64,000 nt of DNA from Citrobacter koseri (GCA_900446925.1 UAVY01000009.1:104938-168937), one strand, 5' to 3'; shown: positions 10,442-21,732, counted from the first letter of the stretch. Numbers and translations are program-made. The notes: generated by a model not told the origin, from the sequence alone.

Positions 10442-11674
10442 ATGAATATCAGGAAGATACTTTGTTTTTCAGTAATAATTCTGATTGTTTTGTGTGCATC
10501 TTTATTTTATGTGTTTCAGAAGCATAAGCGTACAAATATGCTAGTTATTGGCTATGGACAAAGTTTAATGACCGGGATGGAAGGGTGGCCTGCATTAACG
10601 ACTCACAGTGAAGTTGATAATGCATTTATGATTGGTGATTCGGTCAGGCCAGACTCAAGGAGATCACAACATTACAAACCCGTTGGTAATTACGTTAGAC
10701 CATTAACTTCAACTGTTCAGCAAGTGAATGATTCATCTAAGCTGGTCAGCCCAGAGTATGTTAGTAAACTAAAGCGAGGGGCTATCAACGAGGGTGAAGA
10801 TCCTATAGTTGGTGCAGTTACGGCGTTTTCTGGTTTTAGAATTAGTTTTTTTGAATCTCTCTTTGGTATGAATGCCGGGGTTTCAGGTTCCGATATACTA
10901 CAGATTTCAAAAGGAAGTGGTTATTACAAAAGGTTTACCGATGCTGTTAAAATATTTAACGCTGTTTCTATTAGCGAAAAAAGAGAACCTGTTGTCTCTT
11001 CTATAGTATTTATGCAGGGTGAAATGAATTACATGCCCACATACAAAAATGCACCGCAAGATTATGATAGATATTTATTCGCTTTAAAAAAACTGCACAA
11101 AAATATGTTGAGCGATGCGGTATCAATTACGAAACAGAAAGATAAACCATTATTTTTCATGTATCAAACAGGTGGTAGCTTTTCTAGGGATACAAACGAT
11201 TTATCTGTTGGCATGGCTCAACTTGATTTTTCCAATAAAAATGATGGGGTCTATATGGTTGGCCCGACATACCAATACCCAGATAAAGGTGGACATCTGG
11301 GACCAAATGGTTATCGATGGTTTGGTGTACAGATAGCAAAGGTTATGCATCAGGTTATCGACAAGGGGGTAAACTGGAAGCCATTACAACCACTATCCGT
11401 TTCATTATCTAATGATAAGGTGGTTGTAAGGTATGGTGTTCCTTATCCACCATTAAAATTCACGGAAGCATACGTGAAGTATGATCCTGTGATGTATGAT
11501 GATAAGGGTTTTACATTGTACGATAGCAACGGTCGTGTTGATATTTCATCCGTAGAAATCACCGCACAAGATGAAATAACAATTACTCCAGTTCATAAGA
11601 TTACTGGTCCTGCAAAATTATTTTATGCCGACAAAACATACCATAACGGGAATGGAAACGTTTCAGACCAGTGA
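10442..11674 (+). CDS. membrane-anchored SGNH-type carbohydrate esterase (moron)
   Basis: A 410-residue protein with an N-terminal signal anchor: a basic start (MNIRKIL), about 20 hydrophobic residues, then KHKR and no clear cleavage site. The outside domain carries the blocks of an SGNH/sialate O-acetylesterase-like hydrolase: GYGQSLMTG (nucleophile Ser), FMQGEMNY (block III-like) and DKGGHLGPNG (C-terminal Asp/His). It is markedly AT-rich. It lies between two terminators, next to a convergent O-acyltransferase and the phage spike. I infer removal of acetyl groups from a periplasmic or surface glycan. The ATG at 10442 is preferred over the GTG at 10430. Confidence 0.6.
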   Translation: MNIRKILCFSVIILIVLCASLFYVFQKHKRTNMLVIGYGQSLMTGMEGWPALTTHSEVDNAFMIGDSVRPDSRRSQHYKPVGNYVRPLTSTVQQVNDSSKLVSPEYVSKLKRGAINEGEDPIVGAVTAFSGFRISFFESLFGMNAGVSGSDILQISKGSGYYKRFTDAVKIFNAVSISEKREPVVSSIVFMQGEMNYMPTYKNAPQDYDRYLFALKKLHKNMLSDAVSITKQKDKPLFFMYQTGGSFSRDTNDLSVGMAQLDFSNKNDGVYMVGPTYQYPDKGGHLGPNGYRWFGVQIAKVMHQVIDKGVNWKPLQPLSVSLSNDKVVVRYGVPYPPLKFTEAYVKYDPVMYDDKGFTLYDSNGRVDISSVEITAQDEITITPVHKITGPAKLFYADKTYHNGNGNVSDQ

Positions 11675-11833
11675 CAATACCGTATCTCCATATAAATACG
11701 AATATAAGGGGGGGGAGCGGGCAATACCCTGAATCGAATATCAAAGAATTAGTGGGGAAACCGTATCCATTGAATAACTTTAGTGTTGCATTTTGTTTGG
11801 CTGTTGCTATGTGAGGTTTTAATAAATAGATGA

Positions 11834-11863
11834 GATAAAAGGGGCGCGTTTGCCCCTTTTATC
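11834..11863. terminator. bidirectional terminator between esterase and acyltransferase
   Basis: GATAAAAGGGGC and GCCCCTTTTATC form an extended stem with A and T tracts on both sides, so it can stop transcription from either of the two convergent genes. Confidence 0.85.
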
Positions 11864-11873
11864 TGATATCTAA

Positions 11874-12998
11874 TTAGTTTAGTAATTTCCTTGCTATTTT
11901 TATTGATGGCTTCTCGATTTTTTTATACATTATAAACGATATCAATACGCTAACAGATAAAAAGACAAATAGGGAAAAGACACCGTATTGATTGTTCCAA
12001 ACTTGAGGGAAATAAGTTTGGGTGAGTTTTATGATGGCCCAGTGAACCAAGTATAGAGAGTAAGATATATCACCAATAAATGAAAGTGGTTTTATTTCGA
12101 ATGGTATCATGTCCTCAGCCATCAGGGCAGCAGTCACAAGTGCCATGCTGGGCCAGAACAACCCCACCATGCCCTGCGGCATCCATCCTGAGTAAAATGT
12201 GAAATACAGAAAGATGACAATGAGAATGGTGCAGCAACATGCGCGAACTATTTTATTTATTTTTACAATATTTTTCCTGTAATTTATGAACAAAAATGCC
12301 AAGAAAATACCACCAACAAATTCCCATAGCATTGTAGTAGACATCACTTTTACAACTGGGGCTAACAAAAAATCCGCATTAAACTCAGCCTTTGCATTGG
12401 ATGAGAACATAAATGAGCCATTAAAGCATAGTTGTAATAAAATCGGTAACAGCAAGAGAATTAAAGAGGAGAGTAACCCCCTATATTTGAAACTCACATA
12501 TCCAGCGAAGCAGAAAATTACATAAAAATATATCTCATATGTCAAAGTCCATGCCGGTCCTATCAGGTTGAATTTGAATGCGGGTGCGTTAGCATTATAA
12601 TCAACATGGATAAGAAATAGTGATTTTATTACATTTATGAATTTTGCATCTGCATAATATATACAGGAAACAAGTAACCAAATTATAAAGAAAGTTGGGT
12701 AAATTCTTAAAAATCTCTTTATGGCAAATGTTTTTGGTGCTAATTCTGATTTGTTTGATGTGATGTAATAAATGATAAAGCCACTCATGATAAAGAATAC
12801 ATCGACACCAACAGAGCCATTTACCATAAAAGATTTCCACTCTGGACCAATAAGGGTTGTTGAGTGAAATAAAACTACAAGCATGGCGGCAATACCACGC
12901 AAATACTGTATTGATAATATTTTGTTTGAAGTGGTTTTGTCCGTAGAAACGGTAATCACATCTTCGGCAGACAACGCATGTGAACTAGCTTGAGTCAT
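11874..12998 (-). CDS. acyltransferase-3 family O-antigen acetylase-like protein
   Basis: An integral membrane protein of 374 residues with about ten hydrophobic segments. The family signature is clear: SIQYLRGIAAMLVVLFH with the essential Arg and His, then FFIMSGFI and FLRIYPTFF, and the C-terminal ISYSLYLVHW. Stand-alone AT3 proteins such as Oac of Shigella phage Sf6 put O-acetyl groups on O-antigen sugars and change serotype and phage receptor. There is no fused C-terminal SGNH domain as in OafA. The first 25 residues are a polar tail. The gene is AT-rich and runs against the phage late direction, as a lysogenic conversion gene would. The substrate is not predictable. Confidence 0.75.
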   Translation of the reverse strand: MTQASSHALSAEDVITVSTDKTTSNKILSIQYLRGIAAMLVVLFHSTTLIGPEWKSFMVNGSVGVDVFFIMSGFIIYYITSNKSELAPKTFAIKRFLRIYPTFFIIWLLVSCIYYADAKFINVIKSLFLIHVDYNANAPAFKFNLIGPAWTLTYEIYFYVIFCFAGYVSFKYRGLLSSLILLLLPILLQLCFNGSFMFSSNAKAEFNADFLLAPVVKVMSTTMLWEFVGGIFLAFLFINYRKNIVKINKIVRACCCTILIVIFLYFTFYSGWMPQGMVGLFWPSMALVTAALMAEDMIPFEIKPLSFIGDISYSLYLVHWAIIKLTQTYFPQVWNNQYGVFSLFVFLSVSVLISFIMYKKIEKPSIKIARKLLN

Positions 12999-13419
12999 TC
13001 TATAGCCTATAGAAACATTACATTCATTTTTTTTGTGATGCTATATTAACATTGTTTGTGAATTTATGAAGTAGCCAGGTGTGATCATCAGTGATAAGTC
13101 ACACTTGATTAATATGATTGTTCAATAATTCATCACTATTGATGCTTGTCCAATGAGTTTTGGGATAAACTTGCCGCTGTGCATAGTATAGATCTTAGTA
13201 AGTTATTCTTGAGGTCTACAAAAAAGGACATAGTAGTCGTCATGTAATTTAAGTTATCGAACACAGAGCTTGTGTGGGGCTCGGGCGCGGCCAGTTGGCG
13301 ATCGTTCGACAGAGAGCACCAGTCGCCGATGATGTTCCACAAAACTAAATTTCACCTCACGCCAGTTACTTACCGTGTTGTACTTCTAAGAGACTTGAAC
13401 GCTGCCATTGATACAATAA
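12999..13419. other. AT-rich gap without a convincing gene
   Basis: About 420 bases between the divergent acyltransferase and umuD. The first part should hold the acyltransferase promoter. A 68-codon minus-strand frame at 13136-13342 lacks a ribosome site and codon bias, and I do not accept it. The stretch around 13270-13350 is more GC-rich than its surroundings and may be a decayed remnant, but I see no identifiable source. Confidence 0.4.
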
Positions 13420-13439
13420 TACTGTATATATAATCAGTA
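13420..13439 (+). promoter_or_regulatory. LexA box upstream of umuDC
   Basis: TACTG, ten AT-only bases and CAGTA: a full CTG-N10-CAG SOS box with the usual alternating AT core. It ends 18 bases before the umuD ATG, so it overlaps the promoter. This predicts SOS induction of the pair. Confidence 0.9.
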
Positions 13440-13457
13440 TCAATTAAGGTGATTATC

Positions 13458-13876
13458 ATGCAGTTTTTCACGCCTACAGATCTACGCCATGTGGCGCTCC
13501 CAATGTTTAGTGACCTTGTGCAATGCGGGTTTCCTTCCCCTGCTCAGGACTATGTTGAGTCGCGTATAGACCTTAACGAATTGCTGGTGAGGCACCCAAG
13601 CGCGACGTATTTCGTGAAGGCCACAGGAGATTCTATGCGTGATGCCGGAATCGGCGAAGGCGATTTGTTGGTAGTCGACAGTTCACGAAAAAGCAGGGCA
13701 TGGGGACATTGTCATTGCAGCGGTCGACGGTGAGTTCACAGTTAAGCGCCTGTTGCTGCATCCTGCTGTCCATGCTCAAGCCTGAAAACTCTGTGTATAA
13801 ACCAATCATGATTGGGAGTGAAGACAATCTGGAGGTTTTCGGCGTCGTAACTTACATCGTGAAGTCTGCTGGCTGA
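13458..13876 (+). CDS. umuD: UmuD-type SOS polymerase V subunit precursor (frameshifted)
   Basis: A LexA-like self-cleaving protein that, cut to UmuD', forms DNA polymerase V with UmuC. Restored it is 138 residues. The cleavage site is the Cys-Gly bond in QCGFPSP (residues 23-24), the nucleophile Ser59 is in GDSM, and the general base Lys96 is in TVKRL. The start at 13458 follows AAGGTG and gives MQFFTPTDL. Two extra bases break the frame: one in the A5 run near 13690 and one in the CC near 13772; the total length is exactly two bases over. The stop is two bases before umuC. A UmuD paralog of prophage origin is likely, given its place at the prophage end. Confidence 0.85.
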
Positions 13877-13878
13877 GT

Positions 13879-15144
13879 ATGTTTGCACTCGTAGACGTGA
13901 ACAGCTTCTATGCGAGTTGTGAAACGGTGTTCAGGCCAGACCTAAAAGGAAGGCCGGTTGTCGTTCTCTCTAACAATGATGGCTGTGTTATTGCCCGTTC
14001 AGCAGCAGCGAAGTCCTTTGTTAAAATGGGGGAGCCCTATTTCAAACAAAAAGAGACTTTTCGCCGTCACGGCATCGTCGCGTTCTCCAGTAACTATGAG
14101 CTTTACGCTGATATGTCGAATCGCGTAATGACAACGCTGGAAGAAATTAGTCCCCGCGTCGAAATTTACAGCATAGACGAGGCATTTTGTGACATGACTG
14201 GCGTGCGAAACTGCCGTGATCTTACTGAATTTGGCCGGGAGATCCGCACTACAGTATTACAGCGTACACATCTCACCGTCGGTGTCGGTATTGCGCAGAC
14301 AAAAACCCTCGCGAAACTGGCTAACTATGCGGCAAAGAAGTGGCAACGACAGACTGGTGGTGTTGTTGATTTATCGAACGTGAGCCGGCAGCGTAAACTG
14401 TTAGCTGCGCTGCCAGTTGGCGAGGTGTGGGGTATAGGGCGACGCATCTCTAAAAAGCTGGAGGGGATGGGCATCGAAACTGCTCTTGACCTGGCTGACA
14501 CAGATATCCGGTTTATCAAGAAGCATTTCAATGTTGTGCTCGAAAGAACGGTACGCGAGCTGCGTGGTGAGCCGTGTCTGGAACTGGAAGAGTTTGCACC
14601 AGTAAAGCAGGAAATCGTCTGCTCACGCTCCTTCAGTGGTCGTATCACTGATTACGAAGAGATGCGTCAGGCGATTTTCAGTTACGCCAGCCGGGCGGCG
14701 GAGAAGCTGCGCGGCGAGCATCAATATTGCCGGTTTATCTCCGCGTTCGTGAAGACAAGCCCGTTTGCACTGAACGAACCGTATTACGGCAACAGCGCCT
14801 CTGTGAAGCTTCTGACCCCGACGCAGGACAGCCGGGACATTATCGGCGCGGCCACGCGATGCCTGGATGCTGTCTGGAAAGATGGACGCCGTTACCAGAA
14901 GGCAGGCGTTATGCTCGGCGACTTCTTCAGCCAGGGGGTGGCACAACTCAACCTTTTTGATGATAACGCGCCGCGGCGCAATAGCGACAAACTGATGAAG
15001 GTGCTGGATCATCTCAACACCAAAGACGGCGTAGGTACGCTCTACTTCGCCGGACAGGGCATACAACAGCAGTGGCAGATGAAGCGGGAGATGCTCTCAC
15101 CGCGATACACCACTCGATATGAAGACCTTTTGCGTGTGAAGTGA
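13879..15144 (+). CDS. umuC: UmuC-type DNA polymerase V catalytic subunit
   Basis: A Y-family translesion polymerase, 421 residues, intact. The N-terminal palm has FALVDVNSFYASCE, and the second acidic pair is in YSIDEAFCDM. The little finger follows, and near the C-terminus QLNLFDDNA gives the beta-clamp binding motif QLNLF. The length matches E. coli UmuC (422). It is co-transcribed with umuD from the LexA-boxed promoter. Salmonella phages and plasmids often carry such umuDC/samAB copies; a chromosomal pair outside this window is expected, so this would be an additional mutasome. Confidence 0.9.
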   Translation: MFALVDVNSFYASCETVFRPDLKGRPVVVLSNNDGCVIARSAAAKSFVKMGEPYFKQKETFRRHGIVAFSSNYELYADMSNRVMTTLEEISPRVEIYSIDEAFCDMTGVRNCRDLTEFGREIRTTVLQRTHLTVGVGIAQTKTLAKLANYAAKKWQRQTGGVVDLSNVSRQRKLLAALPVGEVWGIGRRISKKLEGMGIETALDLADTDIRFIKKHFNVVLERTVRELRGEPCLELEEFAPVKQEIVCSRSFSGRITDYEEMRQAIFSYASRAAEKLRGEHQYCRFISAFVKTSPFALNEPYYGNSASVKLLTPTQDSRDIIGAATRCLDAVWKDGRRYQKAGVMLGDFFSQGVAQLNLFDDNAPRRNSDKLMKVLDHLNTKDGVGTLYFAGQGIQQQWQMKREMLSPRYTTRYEDLLRVK

Positions 15145-15179
15145 AAAAAGTGTCTGTCGTGAATTGTATCTGCCCGGCA

Positions 15180-15440
15180 TAGCCCATCAATGTGTCTAAT
15201 CTTTATTGGTTTTCGGTATGGATTTTGGGGGCGGATTTGGGGGGCAAATAGTTGGTTAGGGGTAATTTTAGGGGCGATAAAATACCTGATATTGTCTGCT
15301 ATTGTCCGATAACTACATTCCCCAACTTCTTGATATTGTTATAAATGCATGTTTCTTAAACTGTTTATTTTTTTCATTCGCAGTCTAACGCTGATTATGT
15401 TGCGGCGGGGATAAACATTTCGTAAACCGGGGGGAGAGTT
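15180..15440. other. prophage-chromosome junction region with G-rich repeats
   Basis: Between umuC and the 3' end of purB lie about 380 bases without a gene. At 15215-15285 the motif TTTGGGGGC and close variants (TTAGGGGT, TTAGGGGC) recur several times in direct orientation. In Salmonella and E. coli purB is normally followed by phoP, so the prophage/chromosome join must lie here or just left of it. The exact core cannot be fixed because the other end is outside the window. Confidence 0.45.
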
Positions 15441-15481
15441 ATGCCGGATGAGTCTCCGGCATTGGGGGGCGCTGAATATCG

Positions 15482-15514
15482 GCCGGATAAGATGCGTTAG
15501 CATCGCTATCCGGC
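15482..15514. repeat. REP element downstream of purB
   Basis: GCCGGATAAGATGCG...CGCTATCCGGC, a standard REP palindrome. A second small palindrome (ATGCCGGA...TCCGGCAT) lies just left at 15441-15462. This marks the return to chromosomal backbone. Confidence 0.85.
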
Positions 15515-15522
15515 AGGGGGGA

Positions 15523-16896
<1,374 letters not shown>

Positions 16897-17538
16897 TCAC
16901 AACTCCGGGGTTAAATGAGCAAGAATTTGTTTTGCCTGAGTGGTCAGGCGATTACGAGAAAACATTAATTGCAGGCGGCCACCGCCGACCTGGTGCCAGA
17001 GCACTGCGGCACGGATACCGGCCAGAAGCGAGGCGCGAACTTTTGCCTGCACCTGCGGGCTTTGCAGCACGGCGGGTGAGCCCGTCACCTGAATGCGCGG
17101 CCCCAGCGGGCTGATGACATCGACATAAATACCGGCCATCGCGCTCATCAGCGTTTCTGATTGCAGGTCAAAATGGTCAAGCTGACGCTGTAAGCCGTTA
17201 ATGCGCTCGCCCAGCATGTCCAGCGCGCCTTTGGCGGCTGACAGTTTGCGCTCCAGCACCATCAGGCTTAGCGTATAGCGCGTCAGCTCTGCGTTCAGCC
17301 CCTGGCGGCTACTGGCATTCAGGACACCGAGCAGGGTTTCCAGACCGAGGCGAAGGTTCGCTTCGCTGCCGCCGAATACGCCCAGCGTAGAGCTGGGGTT
17401 CATATCGATAACGCTGTTCAGTGAAACGTGTAGCGCATCGGCATCACAGTGCCCCTGGTGCGCCAGCTGTTGCACCAGGCGTGCTGACTGGCAAATGCCT
17501 GCCAGTGCGAGGGTGATGTCATAATAATTCTTTGCCAC
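16897..17538 (-). CDS. hflD: HflD, lysogenization regulator
   Basis: A membrane-associated protein of 213 residues that in E. coli binds lambda CII and lowers lysogeny; the cellular role is unclear. The start is the GTG at 17538 ([14 protein letters not shown]), matching the family, rather than the ATG two codons upstream. Conserved throughout ([19 protein letters not shown]). It lies in the mnmA-hflD-purB operon, 35 bases after mnmA. Confidence 0.95.
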   Translation of the reverse strand: MAKNYYDITLALAGICQSARLVQQLAHQGHCDADALHVSLNSVIDMNPSSTLGVFGGSEANLRLGLETLLGVLNASSRQGLNAELTRYTLSLMVLERKLSAAKGALDMLGERINGLQRQLDHFDLQSETLMSAMAGIYVDVISPLGPRIQVTGSPAVLQSPQVQAKVRASLLAGIRAAVLWHQVGGGRLQLMFSRNRLTTQAKQILAHLTPEL

Positions 17539-17573
17539 GATCACTGCTTCCTTGTATCAGTTATAGAGAATAA

Positions 17574-18680
17574 TTATACCGGCAGGGGCAGGCGCTGCTC
17601 GATAATACCGCCGCCGAGGCACACTTCTCCGTTATAAAAGACAGCCGACTGACCCGGCGTTACTGCGGCTACCGGCTCATCAAAAATCACTTCAATGCGT
17701 TCGTCATCCAGCGCTTTCACGGTGCACGGAATGTCGGTCTGGCGGTAGCGGGTTTTCACCGTGCAGCGCAGGGTGCCGCTAAACGATTCGCGATCGACCC
17801 AGTGAAGCTGTTGGGCAATCAGGCCGACGGACATCAGACGTGGATGCTCATGACCCTGAGCGACAACCAGAATGTTGTTCTCGACATCTTTATCGACCAC
17901 GTACCACGGATCTTCGGTGCCTTCTTTGGTGCCGCCGATACCCAGACCTTTGCGTTGGCCCAGCGTGTGGTACATCAGCCCCTGGTGCTGACCGATTTCG
18001 TCGCCGTCTACGGTGATGATTTTTCCTGGCTGCGCCGGGAGATAGCGACCGAGGAACTCGCGGAATTTACGTTCGCCGATAAAGCAGATGCCGGTAGAGT
18101 CTTTTTTCTTCGCGGTGATCAGACCGAGGTCTTCGGCAATTTTGCGTACCTGCGGTTTTTCCAGCTCACCGACCGGGAACAGGCTTTGGGCGATCTGCTC
18201 ATGGCCGAGTGTGTAAAGGAAGTAGCTCTGATCTTTGTTACCGTCGAGCCCGCGCAGCAGGCGGCTTTTGCCGTCCACATCCGCGCGACGGACGTAGTGA
18301 CCGGTGGCGATATAATCAGCGCCCAGGTCCTCAGCGGCAAATTCGAGGAAGGCTTTAAATTTGATCTCTTTATTACACAGAATATCCGGGTTCGGCGTGC
18401 GGCCCGCTTTGTACTCTTCCAGGAAGAGTTCAAAAACGTTGTCCCAGTATTCTGCGGCAAAGTTTACGGTATGCAGTTCAATGCCAAGTTTGTCGCAAAC
18501 GGCCTGCGCATCAGCCAGGTCGGCTGCCGCTGTGCAATATTCCTCACCGTCGTCCTCTTCCCAGTTCTTCATGAACAGGCCTTCTACCTGGTAGCCCTGT
18601 TGTTGCAACAGCCAGGCGGAAACGGAGGAGTCGACACCGCCGGACATGCCGACGATCACTTTTTTTGGGCTTTCTGACAT
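17574..18680 (-). CDS. mnmA: tRNA 2-thiouridylase MnmA
   Basis: Adds sulfur to U34 of the Lys, Glu and Gln tRNAs, taking it from the TusE relay. It is 368 residues and intact. The PP-loop [11 protein letters not shown] is at the N-terminus; the two catalytic cysteines are in [10 protein letters not shown] and [11 protein letters not shown]. The start at 18680 ([12 protein letters not shown]) is chosen over an in-frame ATG 15 codons upstream because it matches the family. It is the first gene of the mnmA-hflD-purB group. Confidence 0.97.
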   Translation of the reverse strand: MSESPKKVIVGMSGGVDSSVSAWLLQQQGYQVEGLFMKNWEEDDGEEYCTAAADLADAQAVCDKLGIELHTVNFAAEYWDNVFELFLEEYKAGRTPNPDILCNKEIKFKAFLEFAAEDLGADYIATGHYVRRADVDGKSRLLRGLDGNKDQSYFLYTLGHEQIAQSLFPVGELEKPQVRKIAEDLGLITAKKKDSTGICFIGERKFREFLGRYLPAQPGKIITVDGDEIGQHQGLMYHTLGQRKGLGIGGTKEGTEDPWYVVDKDVENNILVVAQGHEHPRLMSVGLIAQQLHWVDRESFSGTLRCTVKTRYRQTDIPCTVKALDDERIEVIFDEPVAAVTPGQSAVFYNGEVCLGGGIIEQRLPLPV

Positions 18681-18734
18681 TGGAATACTCACGACATTGA
18701 ACTTCAAGGCGGCGTATTCTATCACGCAGCCCTT

Positions 18735-19197
18735 TTACTTGACACCCTCTGTAAACGGCCAGTTAAATTCGCCGATGATCGCCAGCGGATAACGTTGCCC
18801 GTTCTGCCAGCAACGAATGCTCTCGGCAACCAGCGGCGAACGCAGGTTGGGGGGCGTTGAGGATCGCGTCGGCGCTGACCCAGCGACAGCAGTCAATGTC
18901 GTTGTCGTGAGGTTCAGTGGCGCACATCCTGGTAAGTTCAATGGAAAACAGGAAACGCAGGAACGGCGTGTTGTCCGGCGCGATCCATTGATGCAGACGA
19001 ATAAAGTGCTGGGGTTGCGCGGTAATCCCTGTCTCTTCCCAGAGTTCGCGCGCAGCGGCTTCCACCAGCGTTTCGTCGGCTTCCAGGTGTCCGGCTGGCT
19101 GATTCCAGAGCGCTTTGCCGTTAATGGTCTCTTCCACCACGAGGAATTGACCTTCTGCATGGACGATGCAGGCGACGGTGACGTGCGGTTTGAACAT
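18735..19197 (-). CDS. nudJ: Nudix hydrolase NudJ (frameshifted)
   Basis: HMP-PP, thiamine-PP and nucleotide phosphatase, 153 residues when restored. The Nudix box GHLEADET...RELWEETGI is intact near residues 36-58. One extra C in the six-C run near 18855 shifts the frame after SADAILNAP; the true C-terminus (LRSPLVAES to WPFTEGV) is found in the next frame and ends at 18735. The span is exactly one base too long. It lies between rluE and mnmA on the same strand. Confidence 0.93.
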
Positions 19198-19206
19198 GGT
19201 TTTTCC

Positions 19207-19860
19207 TTAATCGGTAGCGTCTCGCCATTCGCCGTTGGCAAGATTATCCAGCGTGTAGTTGCCCATTGCGTAGCGGATCAGTCGCAGCGTAGGGTAGCCG
19301 ACGTGCGCCGTCATACGCCGTACCTGACGGTTACGGCCTTCATATAAGGTCACTTTGAGCCAGCGGGTGGGAATACTTTTTCGTTCGCGAATCGGCGGCG
19401 TTCTCGGCCACAGCCATTCGGGTTCGTCCACTACCTCAATGCCCGCAGGCAGAGTGGGGCCATCATTGAGCGTCACGCCATTGCGCAGGGCTTCCAGCGC
19501 TTCTGCGGTGGGTTCGCCTTCAACCTGAACGAAATAAATCTTACCGGTACGTTTGCCGGGCTGCGTCAGACGAGCCTGCAATGCGCCATCGTTGGTGAGC
19601 ACCAGAAGACCTTCGCTGTCCCTGTCCAGACGACCTGCTGCATAGACGCCCTGGACAGGAATATAGTCTTTTAATGTGCTGCGCCCGGCCTCATCCGTAA
19701 ATTGCGGCAAAACATCGTAAGGTTTATTGAACAAAACCACGCGTTTTGGCTGGTTTTCTTTCCGCCGCTTAGTGACTTGTCGTGAGCTGAATCGCTCAAC
19801 CCGGTGATTTCTAAAAGAAGTTTTTTGCATGGTATTTTCAGGGCTTATCAATTGCCGCAT
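19207..19860 (-). CDS. rluE: 23S rRNA pseudouridine 2457 synthase
   Basis: RsuA-family enzyme, 217 residues, intact. Catalytic Asp is in the motif [15 protein letters not shown] near residue 80; the basic N-terminal tail ([12 protein letters not shown]) is typical. It is divergent from icd, with 170 bases holding both promoters. Confidence 0.95.
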   Translation of the reverse strand: MRQLISPENTMQKTSFRNHRVERFSSRQVTKRRKENQPKRVVLFNKPYDVLPQFTDEAGRSTLKDYIPVQGVYAAGRLDRDSEGLLVLTNDGALQARLTQPGKRTGKIYFVQVEGEPTAEALEALRNGVTLNDGPTLPAGIEVVDEPEWLWPRTPPIRERKSIPTRWLKVTLYEGRNRQVRRMTAHVGYPTLRLIRYAMGNYTLDNLANGEWRDATD

Positions 19861-20032
19861 TATAGCCTAATAACGAGTGTCTTTCATGGCAGCAAACAAT
19901 AGGGTAGTATTGACACGCTCATTACAAATCATTAACAAAAAAGTTGCTCTAATGCATCCGTGTCGCAGGACGCAAACGCACATGCAGCGTGATGACAGAC
20001 GAGCAAACCAGAAGCGCTCGAAGGAGAGGTGA

Positions 20033-21284
20033 ATGGAAAGCAAAGTAGTTGTTCCGGCGGAAGGTAAGAAGATCACCCTGCAAAACGGCAAACTCAACGT
20101 TCCTGAAAATCCGATTTATCCCGTTCATTGAAGGCGACGGTATCGGTGTTGATGTAACCCCAGCCATGCTCAAAGTGGTCGATGCCGCTGTCGAGAAAGC
20201 CTATAAAGGCGAGCGTAAAATCTCCTGGATGGAAATTTACACCGGTGAAAAATCCACTCAGGTTTATGGCCAGGATGTCTGGCTGCCTGCTGAAACCCTG
20301 GATCTGATTCGTGATTACCGCGTGGCCATCAAAGGCCCTCTGACTACCCCGGTCGGCGGCGGTATTCGTTCCCTGAACGTGGCGCTGCGTCAGGAACTCG
20401 ACCTGTACGTGTGTCTGCGTCCGGTTCGTTACTATCAGGGCACCCCAAGCCCGGTTAAACACCCTGAACTGACCGACATGGTCATCTTCCGCGAAAACGC
20501 TGAAGATATTTATGCAGGTATCGAATGGAAAGCCGACTCTGCGGATGCCGAGAAAGTGATCAAATTCCTGCGTGAAGAGATGGGCGTGAAGAAAATTCGC
20601 TTCCCTGAACACTGTGGTATCGGTATTAAGCCGTGTTCCGAAGAAGGGACCAAACGTCTGGTGCGTGCGGCGATTGAATATGCCATCGCTAACGACCGTG
20701 ATTCTGTGACCCTGGTTCACAAAGGCAACATCATGAAGTTCACCGAAGGCGCGTTTAAAGACTGGGGCTACCAGTTAGCGCGTGATGAATTCGGCGGTGA
20801 GCTGATCGACGGCGGCCCGTGGGTCAAAATCCAGAACCCGAACACCGGCAAAGAGATCGTGATTAAAGACGTGATCGCCGATGCGTTCCTGCAACAGATC
20901 CTGCTGCGTCCGGCTGAGTACGACGTGATTGCCTGTATGAACCTGAACGGCGACTACATCTCTGACGCTCTGGCTGCGCAGGTTGGCGGTATCGGTATCG
21001 CGCCGGGCGCGAACATCGGTGACGAGTGCGCGCTGTTCGAAGCGACTCACGGTACTGCGCCGAAGTACGCGGGCCAGGATAAAGTTAACCCGGGCTCCAT
21101 CATTCTGTCTGCTGAGATGATGCTGCGCCACATGCAGTGGTTCGAAGCCGCAGATCTGATCGTCAAAGGGATGGAAGGCGCGATTGCTGCGAAGACCGTC
21201 ACTTACGATTTCGAACGTCTGATGGAAGGCGCTAAACTGCTGAAATGTTCAGAATTTGGCGACGCGATCATCGCAAACATGTAA
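20033..21284 (+). CDS. icd: NADP-dependent isocitrate dehydrogenase (frameshifted)
   Basis: TCA-cycle enzyme and the branch-point target of AceK, whose phosphorylated Ser113 is in [14 protein letters not shown] at 20033 follows AGGAGAGGTGA. One extra T in the TTT at 20115-20117 breaks the frame after VPENPI; from there the remaining 390 residues are intact and end in [12 protein letters not shown]. The total is 416 codons plus stop plus one base. Loss of icd would give glutamate auxotrophy, and the body of the gene shows no decay, so a sequence error is the best explanation. The 3' end is the attachment site of e14 and phage 21 in E. coli; no phage is inserted here. Confidence 0.95.
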
Positions 21285-21305
21285 TCCAGTTTCTGGGTTA
21301 AACAA

Positions 21306-21336
21306 GAACGGGAGCCTGAGGGTTCCCGTTTTTTAT
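21306..21336 (+). terminator. icd terminator
   Basis: ACGGGAGCC and GGTTCCCGT with a T6 run, preceded by AACAAGA. The same module recurs at 23225, 23820 and 28426. Confidence 0.85.
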
Positions 21337-21452
21337 TATTAGCATTCGAACTTGTTTTTTGAATGTCGAACCCGCAGAGGATTAAGACGATACTTCGCAA
21401 GTCTCCAGACGGGGAAGATGCGCATCTGCCAGTGGCTCAGACGCTTAGCCCA

Positions 21453-21707
21453 TCAGCGGATATGGCTACGGAGCATTGTGCAAAACGGGCATGAACAACC
21501 TGGAACGGGTGAAGCGTCACAGGTTCCCAAAAATGTTGTCTGCGGCTCAGTACCATGCTGACTGTAAAAACTTCCCAGAATCTTACTTTCGAGTGTGCGA
21601 ACGTTATCAGGAGCCGTACCGGGTACTACGTTGGGCGGCGATTTGAATGCCAGGCAACTGAACGACGAGGCAGCCAGTGATATGGCGAATATGTTTCTGA
21701 CTTTCAT
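21453..21707 (-). CDS. small secreted cysteine-containing protein, Zur-type promoter
   Basis: An 84-residue protein with a Sec signal peptide (MKVRNIFAISLAASSF then SCLAF). The mature part is proline-rich, with a C-terminal CSCPFC cluster and a Cys in FLGTC. The frame opens at 21755, but ATG 21707 is the sensible start because the upstream part lies inside a palindromic Zur-like box. I do not recognise the family; SPI-11-region envelope proteins of other Salmonella occupy this chromosomal place. A zinc-linked periplasmic role is inferred only from the putative box and the cysteines. Confidence 0.5.
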   Translation of the reverse strand: MKVRNIFAISLAASSFSCLAFKSPPNVVPGTAPDNVRTLESKILGSFYSQHGTEPQTTFLGTCDASPVPGCSCPFCTMLRSHIR

Positions 21708-21732
21708 CTGATGATTACCCTTCTCACTAAAA

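Noticed and set aside
13136..13342. 68-codon minus-strand ORF left of umuD
   Set aside because: No ribosome site, no codon bias, no recognisable motif.
17802..18677. 291-codon plus-strand ORF opposite mnmA
   Set aside because: Antisense shadow of an intact conserved gene; the sequence does not look like a protein family.
20033..21284. icd as a true pseudogene
   Set aside because: A single extra T in TTT is the only defect and 390 downstream residues are perfectly kept; it fits the window-wide error pattern.
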